Positions 24,039 through 33,380 of a stretch of DNA of 64,000 nt are shown here, in pieces. Every line of letters starts with the position of its first letter. The stretch's first letter is position 1. The position numbers were made by a program, and so were the translations under genes. Where the stretch lies: assembly GCF_002979655.1 (NCBI RefSeq), contig NZ_PCPG01000005.1, positions 1 through 64,000 on the forward strand. The letters run 5' to 3'. The notes below the pieces were generated by a model. It searched no databases, was not told the origin of the DNA, and saw only the letters and a program-made list of their open reading frames with translations. The stretch is from Microbacterium sp. MYb45. Lineage in GTDB: Bacteria > Actinomycetota > Actinomycetes > Actinomycetales > Microbacteriaceae.

Positions 24039-24554
24039 ATGAGGCGTCTCTGGGGTGCGTTGGCGGTGCTTGCTGCGGCATGCATCGTGGGAGGGTGTGC
24101 GATGACGGCCGAGAGTCGCCTTGATGAGTATCAGGTGCAGGCGGAAGTGCTGGCGGAGGAGATCGTGGGGATGATCCCGGCGGACCTTGCGCCGTCGACG
24201 ACGCCCGATGTGGAGTCCCGAGGGCGGATGCTCCAGAACCCGGTCTCCGCCGAACCGTCTGTCGAGGACTCGGTCTGGTGGCAGGTCGACACCCACGTCG
24301 AGCCGGTCCAGCGTGACGGGGCCTCTGAGGACTCGGCCAAGGCGATCGCCACCCAGCTGCTCGCAGACGGGTGGGAGCACACGGATGCACGTGAGACCTC
24401 GGAAGGGCGGCGTACCGCAGACGCCTACGGCAAGGACGACTGGTACGTCGAGGTGACCTGGGTCCGCTCCGAGGAGGGCAAGTACGAGACCATCGAGATC
24501 GGCGTGCTCAGCCCGAAGACCACCCGCGGCGACCACGATGAGATCCATTCCTGA
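24039..24554 (+). CDS. Paralogous lipoprotein 3 of the cassette
   Basis: The product has 171 residues. The signal MRRLWGALAVLAAACIVGG precedes the lipobox Cys20; the next residues, AMTAESRLDEYQVQAEVLAE, mirror the other two. It shares the DDWYVEVTWVRSEEG core, and its C-terminus SPKTTRGDHDEIHS is nearly identical to lipoprotein 1 and unlike the relic just upstream. It is the last gene of the cassette and ends 56 bases before hpt. Its start follows the relic stop codon closely. The function is inferred only from the array and the toxin-like neighbour. Confidence 0.7.
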   Translation: MRRLWGALAVLAAACIVGGCAMTAESRLDEYQVQAEVLAEEIVGMIPADLAPSTTPDVESRGRMLQNPVSAEPSVEDSVWWQVDTHVEPVQRDGASEDSAKAIATQLLADGWEHTDARETSEGRRTADAYGKDDWYVEVTWVRSEEGKYETIEIGVLSPKTTRGDHDEIHS

Positions 24555-24597
24555 TCGCAACGGAGAACCCTGAACCGGAGCACCCGGTTCCGTCACC

Positions 24598-24603
24598 TAA
24601 AAT
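24598..24603 (+). promoter_or_regulatory. -10 hexamer TAAAAT of a leaderless promoter
   Basis: TAAAAT ends six bases before the hpt ATG at 24610. Confidence 0.55.
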
Positions 24604-24609
24604 CGATCC

Positions 24610-25161
24610 ATGCGCGCCGCGGAGATCCAGGACGACCTTGCTCAGATCCTCGTCACAGAGGAGGAGATCCTCGCCAAGCTCGATGAGCTGGCGACGCAGG
24701 TCGCGCAGGACTACGAGGGCAAGGACCTGGTCCTCGTCGGCGTCCTCAAGGGTGCTGTCATGGTCATGGCCGACTTCGCCCGGGCTCTGCCGTTCCACGC
24801 CCCGATGGACTGGATGGCGGTGTCGAGCTACGGTGCCAGCACCAAGTCGAGCGGTGTGGTGCAGATCCGCAAAGACCTCGACACCGATCTCAACGGCAAG
24901 CACGTCCTGATCGTCGAGGACATCATCGACTCGGGGCTGACCCTCAGCTGGCTGCTCGAGAACTTCGGATCCCGCGGTGCCGAGTCGATCGAGGTGCTCG
25001 CCCTGCTGCGCAAGCCCGAGGCCGCGAAGGTCCACATCGACTGCAAGTACGTCGGCTTCGACATCCCCACCGACTTCGTCGTCGGATACGGCCTCGACTA
25101 CGACGAGCGCTACCGCAACCTGCGCGACGTCGCGGTGCTCGCCCCGCACGTCTACTCCTGA
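24610..25161 (+). CDS. hpt: Hypoxanthine phosphoribosyltransferase
   Basis: The product has 183 residues, the usual length. It salvages hypoxanthine and guanine with PRPP to give IMP and GMP. The PRPP-binding motif VLIVEDIIDSGLTL is at about residues 98-111. LKGAVMVMADFAR and the late DFVVGYGLDYDERYRNL hood motif are family landmarks. The ATG at 24610 has a TAAAAT hexamer six bases upstream, so hpt has its own leaderless promoter just after the accessory cassette. It is followed by ftsH, the usual neighbour in actinobacteria. Confidence 0.97.
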   Translation: MRAAEIQDDLAQILVTEEEILAKLDELATQVAQDYEGKDLVLVGVLKGAVMVMADFARALPFHAPMDWMAVSSYGASTKSSGVVQIRKDLDTDLNGKHVLIVEDIIDSGLTLSWLLENFGSRGAESIEVLALLRKPEAAKVHIDCKYVGFDIPTDFVVGYGLDYDERYRNLRDVAVLAPHVYS

Positions 25162-25217
25162 CGGGCGGCACGCTACGCCGTGGGTGAACGCACAGCGACC
25201 CCCTAGGGCGCGCGCGA

Positions 25218-25223
25218 TACGCT
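25218..25223 (+). promoter_or_regulatory. -10 hexamer TACGCT upstream of ftsH
   Basis: TACGCT ends nine bases before the ftsH ATG, giving at most a leader of a few bases. Confidence 0.4.
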
Positions 25224-25232
25224 GATCCGATC

Positions 25233-27233
<2,001 letters not shown>

Positions 27234-27234
27234 C

Positions 27235-27840
27235 GTGACCGTCGACAGGCACCGTGTCGAGCGACTCACCCGCGAGCTGCTCGAGGCCATCGGCGAAGAT
27301 CCTGATCGACCGGGGCTGAAGCAGACGCCGTCGCGCATGGCCGAGCTGTACTCCGAGTTCTTCGCGGGGGTCGGGGAGGATCCCGCCGAACCGCTCGCAC
27401 GCACCATCAGCGTCTCGCGCGGACCCGCTCCCGACACCCTGCCTTCCGGGGCCGTGCTGCTGCGGGACATCCGCTTCCGCTCGGTGTGCGAGCACCACCT
27501 GCTGCCGTTCGCCGGGCACGCTCACATCGCGTATCTCCCGGGCGAGCAGGTCGTCGGCCTCGGGGCGCTCGTGCGCGTGGTCGAGATCCTCGCCGCCCGT
27601 CCCCAGGTGCAGGAGCGTCTCGGCGAGCAGATCGCCGACACGATCGCGGAGCACCTCGACACCCGGGGAGTGCTCGTCGTGCTCGACGCCTCGCACGGCT
27701 GCGTCACGATGCGCGGCGGACGCCAGAGTGAGGCGTCCACCCTCACGATCGCGGCGCGCGGGGAGTACACGGATGCCGTCGCCAGGACCGAGCTCATCAC
27801 GCTGATCGGCGCGTCGGCGGGATCCGGAGCAACGCGCTGA
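27235..27840 (+). CDS. folE: GTP cyclohydrolase I
   Basis: The product has 201 residues, the usual length. It converts GTP to dihydroneopterin triphosphate, the first step of folate synthesis. The zinc ligands are visible in SVCEHHLLPF and DASHGCVTMRG. PGLKQTPSRMAELY and VVGLGALVRVVE are family blocks. The GTG at 27235 lies just after the ftsH stop codon; a longer in-frame upstream extension would overlap ftsH and is rejected. The stop codon overlaps the folP start by one base, so the fol genes form a coupled operon. Confidence 0.95.
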   Translation: MTVDRHRVERLTRELLEAIGEDPDRPGLKQTPSRMAELYSEFFAGVGEDPAEPLARTISVSRGPAPDTLPSGAVLLRDIRFRSVCEHHLLPFAGHAHIAYLPGEQVVGLGALVRVVEILAARPQVQERLGEQIADTIAEHLDTRGVLVVLDASHGCVTMRGGRQSEASTLTIAARGEYTDAVARTELITLIGASAGSGATR

Positions 27841-28649
27841 TGACGAGCATCTGGGGCATCGTCAATGTGACCCCCGACTCCTTCAGCGACGGCGGTCGTT
27901 ACCTCGACGTCGATCGGGCGGTCGCCCACGGTCTGCGCTTGCGGGCCGAAGGCGCCGCGGTGCTCGATGTCGGCGGCGAGTCGACCCGGCCCGGCGCCGA
28001 ACGCGTCGGCACCGATATCGAGCAGCAGCGCGTGATCCCGGTGATCGAACAGCTCGCCGCGGCGGGCGTGCCCGTCAGCATCGACACACTCAATGCGGCC
28101 ACCGCCGCCGCAGCCGTGCGGGCCGGCGCGCGCATCGTGAACGACGTCTCCGGAGGGCTTGCAGACCCCGACATGCGGGCAGCCGTCGCGGAATCCGGGG
28201 CAGACTACGCGATCGGCCACTGGCGCGGATTCTCCTCCGACATGTATGCGAACGCCGAGTACCGTCGCGTCGCGCGCGAGGTGGCGGGAGAGCTGCAGGA
28301 GCGCATGGGCGAAGCCGCCGCATCCGGGATCGCACCGTCGCGACTGATCCTCGATCCGGGTATCGGGTTCGCGAAAGCCGGCGCGCAGAACTGGGACGTG
28401 CTGCGCGGACTCGACGAGATCGTCGCTCTGGGTCCTCGCGTGCTCATCGGCACCTCGCGCAAGCGCTTCCTGGCGGAGGCGCTGCGTCAGCAAGCCGGCG
28501 CGGACGACGAGGTCTCCGAGTCACGCCGCGATCTCGCGACGGCCGTCACCAGCGCCCTGGCGGCCCGCGCCGGGGTGTGGGCGGTGCGCGTGCACGACGT
28601 GGCCGGCACCCGCGATGCGCTCGCGATCACGCACGCCTGGGCAGGCTGA
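27840..28649 (+). CDS. folP: Dihydropteroate synthase
   Basis: The product has 269 residues. It condenses 6-hydroxymethyl-dihydropterin pyrophosphate with p-aminobenzoate and is the target of sulfonamides. The N-terminal signature GIVNVTPDSFSDGG and the second signature VLDVGGESTRPGAE are intact. LILDPGIGFAKAGAQNWDVL and the late IGTSRKRFLAE complete the pterin pocket. No sign of a resistance-type change can be judged from sequence alone. The start is fixed by the TGATGA overlap with folE. Confidence 0.96.
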   Translation: MTSIWGIVNVTPDSFSDGGRYLDVDRAVAHGLRLRAEGAAVLDVGGESTRPGAERVGTDIEQQRVIPVIEQLAAAGVPVSIDTLNAATAAAAVRAGARIVNDVSGGLADPDMRAAVAESGADYAIGHWRGFSSDMYANAEYRRVAREVAGELQERMGEAAASGIAPSRLILDPGIGFAKAGAQNWDVLRGLDEIVALGPRVLIGTSRKRFLAEALRQQAGADDEVSESRRDLATAVTSALAARAGVWAVRVHDVAGTRDALAITHAWAG

Positions 28650-28681
28650 ACCCCCACCCAGCCGAGGGGATGGGTCCCCCG

Positions 28682-28687
28682 TACGCT
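28682..28687 (+). promoter_or_regulatory. -10 hexamer TACGCT, internal leaderless promoter of the fol genes
   Basis: TACGCT ends six bases before the folB ATG at 28694. folB and the genes after it can therefore be transcribed apart from folE-folP. Confidence 0.5.
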
Positions 28688-28693
28688 AGAGTC

Positions 28694-29089
28694 ATGGATT
28701 TCCTCGATGAGATCGTCCTCACCGGTCTGACCGTCTTCGGCCGCCACGGCGTCTACACGCACGAGCGGGAAGAGGGCCAGGACTTCACGATCGACCTCCG
28801 CCTGCGCTTGTCGCTGGATCAGGCCGCGGCCTCCGACGACGTGACCGACACCGTGCACTACGGCGAGCTCGCCGAGAAGGTGGCGGCGATCGTCGCGGGC
28901 GAGCCGGTGAATCTGATCGAGACGCTCGCGGAACGCATAGCGTCGGCGGCGCTCGAGGACGAGCGGGTGCAGAACGTGACGGTGACCGTGCACAAGCCGC
29001 ACGCCCCGATCCCGCTGAACTTCGCCGATGTGGCGGTCACTGTGAACCGCAGCCGCCCGCCGCAGGCGCTCGAGGACATCACGATATGA
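28694..29089 (+). CDS. folB: Dihydroneopterin aldolase
   Basis: The product has 131 residues. It cleaves dihydroneopterin to 6-hydroxymethyl-dihydropterin and glycolaldehyde. The motif GLTVFGRHGVYTHEREEGQ holds the active-site residues. YGELAEKVAAIV, VNLIETLAERIA and VTVHKPHAPIP are typical blocks. The start is decided by the TACGCT hexamer six bases upstream; the 44-base gap after folP is the largest inside the fol cluster. The stop codon overlaps the folK start by four bases. Confidence 0.95.
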   Translation: MDFLDEIVLTGLTVFGRHGVYTHEREEGQDFTIDLRLRLSLDQAAASDDVTDTVHYGELAEKVAAIVAGEPVNLIETLAERIASAALEDERVQNVTVTVHKPHAPIPLNFADVAVTVNRSRPPQALEDITI

Positions 29090-29625
29090 GCCGGGACCTC
29101 GCGAAAGCGCCCGAGCTGCCCGGCCCCCGCCCGGCACGCCCGGAGACCGTGGCCGTCGTCGCCCTCGGCGCGAACCTCGGTGACCGGCACGAGACGATCC
29201 GCGCCGCGGCGCAACGGATCGCCCGCCTGCCGCTCGTGAGCGATGTGCGACTCTCCGACCTGTTCGAGACCGTCGCACTCCGCCTCGACGGACCGGATCC
29301 CGAGGCGCCGGGGTACGTGAACGCGGTCGCGCTGGTCACCACGCGTCTCGCCCCGGAGATCCTGCTCGGGATGCTGCACGCCATCGAGGACGAGAACGGT
29401 CGGGAGCGCCGCGAGCGGTGGGGCGACCGCACGCTCGACCTCGACCTCATCGCGTACGGGGACGTCGTCTCGGACGAACCGCGTCTGCAGCTGCCGCATC
29501 CGCGCGCCGCGGAACGCCTCTTCGTGCTCGACCCCTGGCTCGACGTCGACCCGGATGCGGAGCTTCTCGGACGAGGGCGCGTGGCCGACCTCGCGGCCGA
29601 TCTGCGCGGCCGGGGCGAACGATGA
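29086..29625 (+). CDS. folK: 6-hydroxymethyl-7,8-dihydropterin pyrophosphokinase
   Basis: The product has 179 residues. It transfers pyrophosphate from ATP to 6-hydroxymethyl-dihydropterin, giving the FolP substrate. VVALGANLGDRHETIR near residue 25 and the signature ERWGDRTLDLDLIAYGD with LPHPRAAERLFVL are diagnostic. About 20 extra N-terminal residues (AKAPELPGPRPARPETV) precede the domain. The ATGA overlap with folB fixes the start, and the stop overlaps the DUF3180 gene. Confidence 0.95.
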   Translation: MSRDLAKAPELPGPRPARPETVAVVALGANLGDRHETIRAAAQRIARLPLVSDVRLSDLFETVALRLDGPDPEAPGYVNAVALVTTRLAPEILLGMLHAIEDENGRERRERWGDRTLDLDLIAYGDVVSDEPRLQLPHPRAAERLFVLDPWLDVDPDAELLGRGRVADLAADLRGRGER

Positions 29626-30104
29626 GGCGCACCTCTGCGGGGCTCCTGCTTCTGCTCGCACTGCTCGCGGCCGGTGGCGGTTTCCTGCTCGATCATCTGC
29701 TCACGGCGTCCGGCCGGGTCACGTTCACGCCGTCGCTGCTGCTCCCGGTGCTGCTTCTGCTCATCGCCGCTGCCTCCCTGGGCGTCGCCTGGCCGGTGCG
29801 CCGCAGCGTGCGCTCGGGCGTGCGTATCGATCCGTTCCGCGCGCTGAGAGCGGCGACGCTCGCCCGTGCCTCGAGCCTGCTCGGCGCCATCATGGCGGGC
29901 TTCGGAGCGGGGCTGCTGGTGTTCCTCCTCTCGCGGCCGGTCGATCCACAGGTAGGGTCGACTGTGGCCATGCTGGCCCTCATCGGTAGCGCGATCGTCC
30001 TCACGATCGCCGCGCTCGTCGCCGAACAGTTCTGCACCCTGCCGAAGGATCCTGATGACTCAGAACCCAGAGACCGCGCCCCTGAACCCGGCGGAGGGCA
30101 CTGA
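29622..30104 (+). CDS. DUF3180 membrane protein
   Basis: The product has 160 residues and four hydrophobic segments (for example LLLLLALLAAGGGFLLDHLL and MAGFGAGLLVFLL), with a short polar C-terminus. DUF3180 is a conserved actinobacterial family that almost always follows folK; its function is not known. The ATGA overlap with folK fixes the start. The last 50 bases overlap the start of the next gene, an unusually long overlap for this operon. Confidence 0.88.
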   Translation: MRRTSAGLLLLLALLAAGGGFLLDHLLTASGRVTFTPSLLLPVLLLLIAAASLGVAWPVRRSVRSGVRIDPFRALRAATLARASSLLGAIMAGFGAGLLVFLLSRPVDPQVGSTVAMLALIGSAIVLTIAALVAEQFCTLPKDPDDSEPRDRAPEPGGGH

Positions 30105-30636
30105 CCTCGACGCCCTCGATCAGGGTACGTACTCCGAGCTGCGGACGGCTCGGAACGAGGCCCGGCTGGAACTCGACGGTGCGTGGCACCAGATCTCGCC
30201 GCGCTACGTGGTGTCGCAGATCGTGCAGAACGTGATCTTCCTCGTGATCGTCGCCGCCGCGGCGCTCGTGCTCAGCCTCGTGCTGGACCAGCAGTGGGTG
30301 TGGATCCCCGCCGGAGTCGTCCTCCTCATCACGGTGATCGCGCTCATCATCCTCCCGCGGCAGGCGAAGGCGATCGGCTACATGCTGCGCGCTGACGACA
30401 TCGTGTTCCGCAAGGGCATCCTCTGGCAGCGCATGATCGCCGTGCCTTACGGCCGTATGCAGCTGGTGGACATCACCCAGGGCCCGCTCGACCGCGGCTT
30501 CGGCATCGCGCAGCTCAAGATGGTGACGGCCGCCGCGACGACCGGCGTGCAGATCCCCGGCCTCACCCAGGAGGCGGCGGAGGCGCTGCGCGACACCCTC
30601 ATCCACGTCGCCGAGACCCGCCGGACCGGCCTGTGA
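30055..30636 (+). CDS. PH domain-containing membrane protein (YdbS-like)
   Basis: The product has 193 residues. Two adjacent membrane helices (about 58-100) are followed by a bacterial PH-like (bPH2) domain with FRKGILWQRMIAVPYGRMQLVD and GFGIAQLKMVTAA. YdbS/YdbT-type proteins occur as neighbouring pairs, as here; their role at the membrane is not settled. The ATG follows AAGGA by six bases, which supports this start despite a 50-base overlap with DUF3180. The stop overlaps the next PH-domain gene. Confidence 0.88.
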   Translation: MTQNPETAPLNPAEGTDLDALDQGTYSELRTARNEARLELDGAWHQISPRYVVSQIVQNVIFLVIVAAAALVLSLVLDQQWVWIPAGVVLLITVIALIILPRQAKAIGYMLRADDIVFRKGILWQRMIAVPYGRMQLVDITQGPLDRGFGIAQLKMVTAAATTGVQIPGLTQEAAEALRDTLIHVAETRRTGL

Positions 30637-32672
30637 GCGAGCCGCAGCTCCCGCCCGCCCCGAGTACGCGGGCGACCGGCGTCGACTCGTCGACCACCCT
30701 CGCCAACGGCGAGTGGCACCGCATGCATCCGCTCACGCCGCTCTTCAAGGGCGGGCTGGTGCTGATCATCGTCGCCGGCATCGTGATCACGAACATGCGC
30801 GATCGTCTCATCACCTGGGCCGTCGCGCTCTTCGCGCCGGAAGAGGCGCACGTCGGTGACTACTCCGGCGGCGATCCCGTCGACTGGGTGCTCTCCAACA
30901 ACCTGATCCTCGTCGCGCTGCTCAGTGTGCTGGGACTCGTCATCGTTCTCGTGCTGATCTTCTGGTTCGTCTGGCGCTTCCATCAGTTCCGGATCACCGG
31001 CGACCACGTCGAGGTGCGCAAGGGGTTCATCTTCCGCTCGCACCGCCGGGCTCCGCTCGATCGCGTGCAGGGCGTCAACCTGACCCGTCCGTTCCCGGCG
31101 CGCATCATCGGACTCGCGAAGCTGGAGGTCGTGGGCGCCGGAAACGATGCGAACGTCGAACTCGAGTACCTCGCGACGTCGCGCGCCGAGTCCGTGAGGT
31201 CGGACATCCTGCGCCTGGCATCGGGCGCCAGAGCGGCCCGCAACGCCGCGCTGAACCCGGGTTCCGTCTCGGCCCCGGCTGCGACCGCGCCGGGATCCGC
31301 GCGTGCGCAGCTGGTCGGATCGGTGAACGCCGGAGTCAACGACCTCCTCGCGGGCGTCGACCTCGCCGACGTCGTCCCCGAGAGCGTCGTCAAGATCCCG
31401 ACCGGGCGCCTCGTCGGATCGCAGTTGATCTCGGGTCTGCTGTGGGTCGTGTTCTTCGGCGCGATCTTCGCGATCGCGTTCGGCAGCGCGCTGATCGGCC
31501 TGTTGATCGATGGCGACACCGACGGCGGCGTCGTGTTGCTCGGCCTGGGCTTCGGCATGGGAGTACCGCTGGTGATCGCCGTGGTCGGCATCACCTGGGC
31601 GCAGATCTCGAAGTCGTTGCGCTACTCGATCGCCCCCACCCCCGACGGCGTGCGCATCACGTACGGGCTCCTCACGACCGTGACCGAGACGCTCCCGCCT
31701 GGGCGCATCTTCGCCGTCGAGGTGACGCAGTCGCTGCTGTGGCGCCCGTTCGGCTGGTGGACGATCAAGATCAACCGGATGAGCGGCAAGAGCGCCGCTC
31801 AGCAGTCCTCCGGCAGTGGACAGCAGTTCAACGTGGTGCTGCCGGTCGGCAAGCGCGCCGACGTCGAGCGCGTGCTCGCGCTGGTGCTGCCGGACGTTCC
31901 CGCCGAGAGCATCCACTCACTCTGGGAGCAGGGCGTCGTCGGCCCGGTCGAAGGCGACACGTACCGCACGATGCCGCGGCGCGCATGGTGGCGGCGTCCC
32001 TTCTCCTGGAAGCGCCACGGCTACCTCGTCGAGGAGTTCGGCCTGCTGCTGCGTCGGGGCATCGTCTGGCGCAAGCTCGCCGTGTTCCCGCTCGCGCGCC
32101 TGCAGGGCGTCTCGCTCAGTCAGGGGCCGATCGACCGGTCGCAGCGGGTCTCGGGCGCGCAGGTGCATTCGGTTCCGGGACCCATCACCGGCTACCTCTC
32201 CGGCCTCGAGCGCGCCGATGCCCTGGCGCTGCTCGACGACGTCAGCCGGGCGGCCGCCGAGGCCGCATCGCGCGACACGACCCACCGCTGGAGCGAGCAT
32301 GCGGCCGCCGCATCCGAGACGCAGCCCGTGGGGCCGCCCGCGTACGCAGGTCCGCCGTCCGTGACTCCGCCGCCGCCGCCATTCGTGCCGAACCTCGCGC
32401 CCCCGGCGCCGGGGGCGCGACCGGCGCCGTTCGCCCCGCCGGCATCGTACGCCCCGCCGGCATCGTACGCGCCGCCGGCATTCACGCCGCCTGCTGCGGC
32501 ACCGGCGGCACCTCCCGCCCCTGCGGCACCTCCCGCAGCTCCGCCTTCGCCTGTGGTTCCTGCGGCAGCACAGCCCGACCCTGCTGCAGCGCCGGCTGAG
32601 CCGCCGGCTGAGCCGCAGTTGCGGCGGCGGAGGACGCCGCCGCCCGCACCGTCGGATCAGCCGGAGGAGTGA
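30633..32672 (+). CDS. Large PH domain-containing membrane protein (YdbT-like) with Ala/Pro-rich tail
   Basis: The product has 679 residues. Two hydrophobic pairs (about 38-115 and 265-315) alternate with bPH2 modules: VRKGFIFRSHRRAPLDRVQG, ITYGLLTTVTETLPPGR and LLLRRGIVWRKLAVFPLARL. The last 130 residues are an Ala/Pro-rich, probably disordered tail containing a tandem APPASY repeat. It forms a pair with the preceding PH-domain gene. The GTG start overlaps that gene's stop codon by four bases. The tail resembles wall-spanning or protein-binding linkers, although the topology cannot be decided here. Confidence 0.85.
   Translation: MSEPQLPPAPSTRATGVDSSTTLANGEWHRMHPLTPLFKGGLVLIIVAGIVITNMRDRLITWAVALFAPEEAHVGDYSGGDPVDWVLSNNLILVALLSVLGLVIVLVLIFWFVWRFHQFRITGDHVEVRKGFIFRSHRRAPLDRVQGVNLTRPFPARIIGLAKLEVVGAGNDANVELEYLATSRAESVRSDILRLASGARAARNAALNPGSVSAPAATAPGSARAQLVGSVNAGVNDLLAGVDLADVVPESVVKIPTGRLVGSQLISGLLWVVFFGAIFAIAFGSALIGLLIDGDTDGGVVLLGLGFGMGVPLVIAVVGITWAQISKSLRYSIAPTPDGVRITYGLLTTVTETLPPGRIFAVEVTQSLLWRPFGWWTIKINRMSGKSAAQQSSGSGQQFNVVLPVGKRADVERVLALVLPDVPAESIHSLWEQGVVGPVEGDTYRTMPRRAWWRRPFSWKRHGYLVEEFGLLLRRGIVWRKLAVFPLARLQGVSLSQGPIDRSQRVSGAQVHSVPGPITGYLSGLERADALALLDDVSRAAAEAASRDTTHRWSEHAAAASETQPVGPPAYAGPPSVTPPPPPFVPNLAPPAPGARPAPFAPPASYAPPASYAPPAFTPPAAAPAAPPAPAAPPAAPPSPVVPAAAQPDPAAAPAEPPAEPQLRRRRTPPPAPSDQPEE
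32433..32486 (+). repeat. 18-bp tandem repeat coding for APPASY units
   Basis: Two identical 18-base units (32433-32450 and 32451-32468) are followed by a third, degenerate unit. They encode APPASY-APPASY-APPAFT in the tail of the PH-domain protein. Such repeats can vary in copy number between strains. Confidence 0.75.
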
Positions 32673-32674
32673 CG

Positions 32675-33367
32675 GTGGCGCGGGACGGGCGTCTCGGCGT
32701 CGGCATCATCGGCGCGGGACGTGTCGGTCCGGTGATCGGTGCGGCGCTCGGCGGAGCGGGGCACGCGGTGATCGGGATCACGAGCGGGTCCGATGACGAG
32801 CGCGCTTCGGCCGTGCTGCCGGATGTGCCCGTGCTCGACGCGCTGGAGGTCGTGCGTCGAGCCGAGCTCGTGGTCATCGCGGTTCCCTCCGAGCAGCTGC
32901 CGTCGCTGGTCGCCGGCATCGCCGAGGTCGGGGGCTGGCAGATCGGGCAGCTCGTGCTGCACACCGATCCCGCGTACGGCATCGACGTGCTGCGGCCGGC
33001 CGCCGAGCGCGGCGCGATCCCGCTCGCCGTGCACCCCGCCATCACGTTCACGGGGACCTCGATCGACCTGCGTCAACTGCAGGCGGGGTTCGCCGCGGTG
33101 ACGGCTCCCGCCGCGGTGCTGCCGATCGCCCAGGCGCTCGCGGTGGAGATCGGATGCGAGCCGGTCGTGATCGCGGAGGCAGACCGACCGGCCTACGCGG
33201 ATGCGATCGCGACGGCCACCGAGTTCTCGCGATCGATCATCGGCCAGTCGACGGCCCGGTTGCGCGAGCTCGGCGTGGAGAACCCGGGCGGCTACCTGTC
33301 GGCGCTGGTGCAGTCGACGGTCGAGCGTGCGCTGCGCGAAGCATCCGACGCCCCGCCACTGATCTGA
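32675..33367 (+). CDS. Rossmann-fold protein with DUF2520-like C-terminal domain
   Basis: The product has 230 residues. The N-terminus is a nucleotide-binding fold (VGIIGAGRVGPVIGAALGGAG), followed by a VVIAVPSEQLPSLV strand. The C-terminal part (AVHPAITFTGTSIDLRQLQ, and ADRPAYADAIATATEFSRSI) matches the DUF2520 family found next to panC in many actinobacteria. It has been speculated to act as an oxidoreductase in pantothenate synthesis; this is not proven. GGAGGA at 32663-32668 gives a six-base spacing to the GTG at 32675, which is preferred over the GTG at 32669. No panC follows. Confidence 0.85.
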   Translation: MARDGRLGVGIIGAGRVGPVIGAALGGAGHAVIGITSGSDDERASAVLPDVPVLDALEVVRRAELVVIAVPSEQLPSLVAGIAEVGGWQIGQLVLHTDPAYGIDVLRPAAERGAIPLAVHPAITFTGTSIDLRQLQAGFAAVTAPAAVLPIAQALAVEIGCEPVVIAEADRPAYADAIATATEFSRSIIGQSTARLRELGVENPGGYLSALVQSTVERALREASDAPPLI

Positions 33368-33380
33368 CGGTGCCGGCGGC

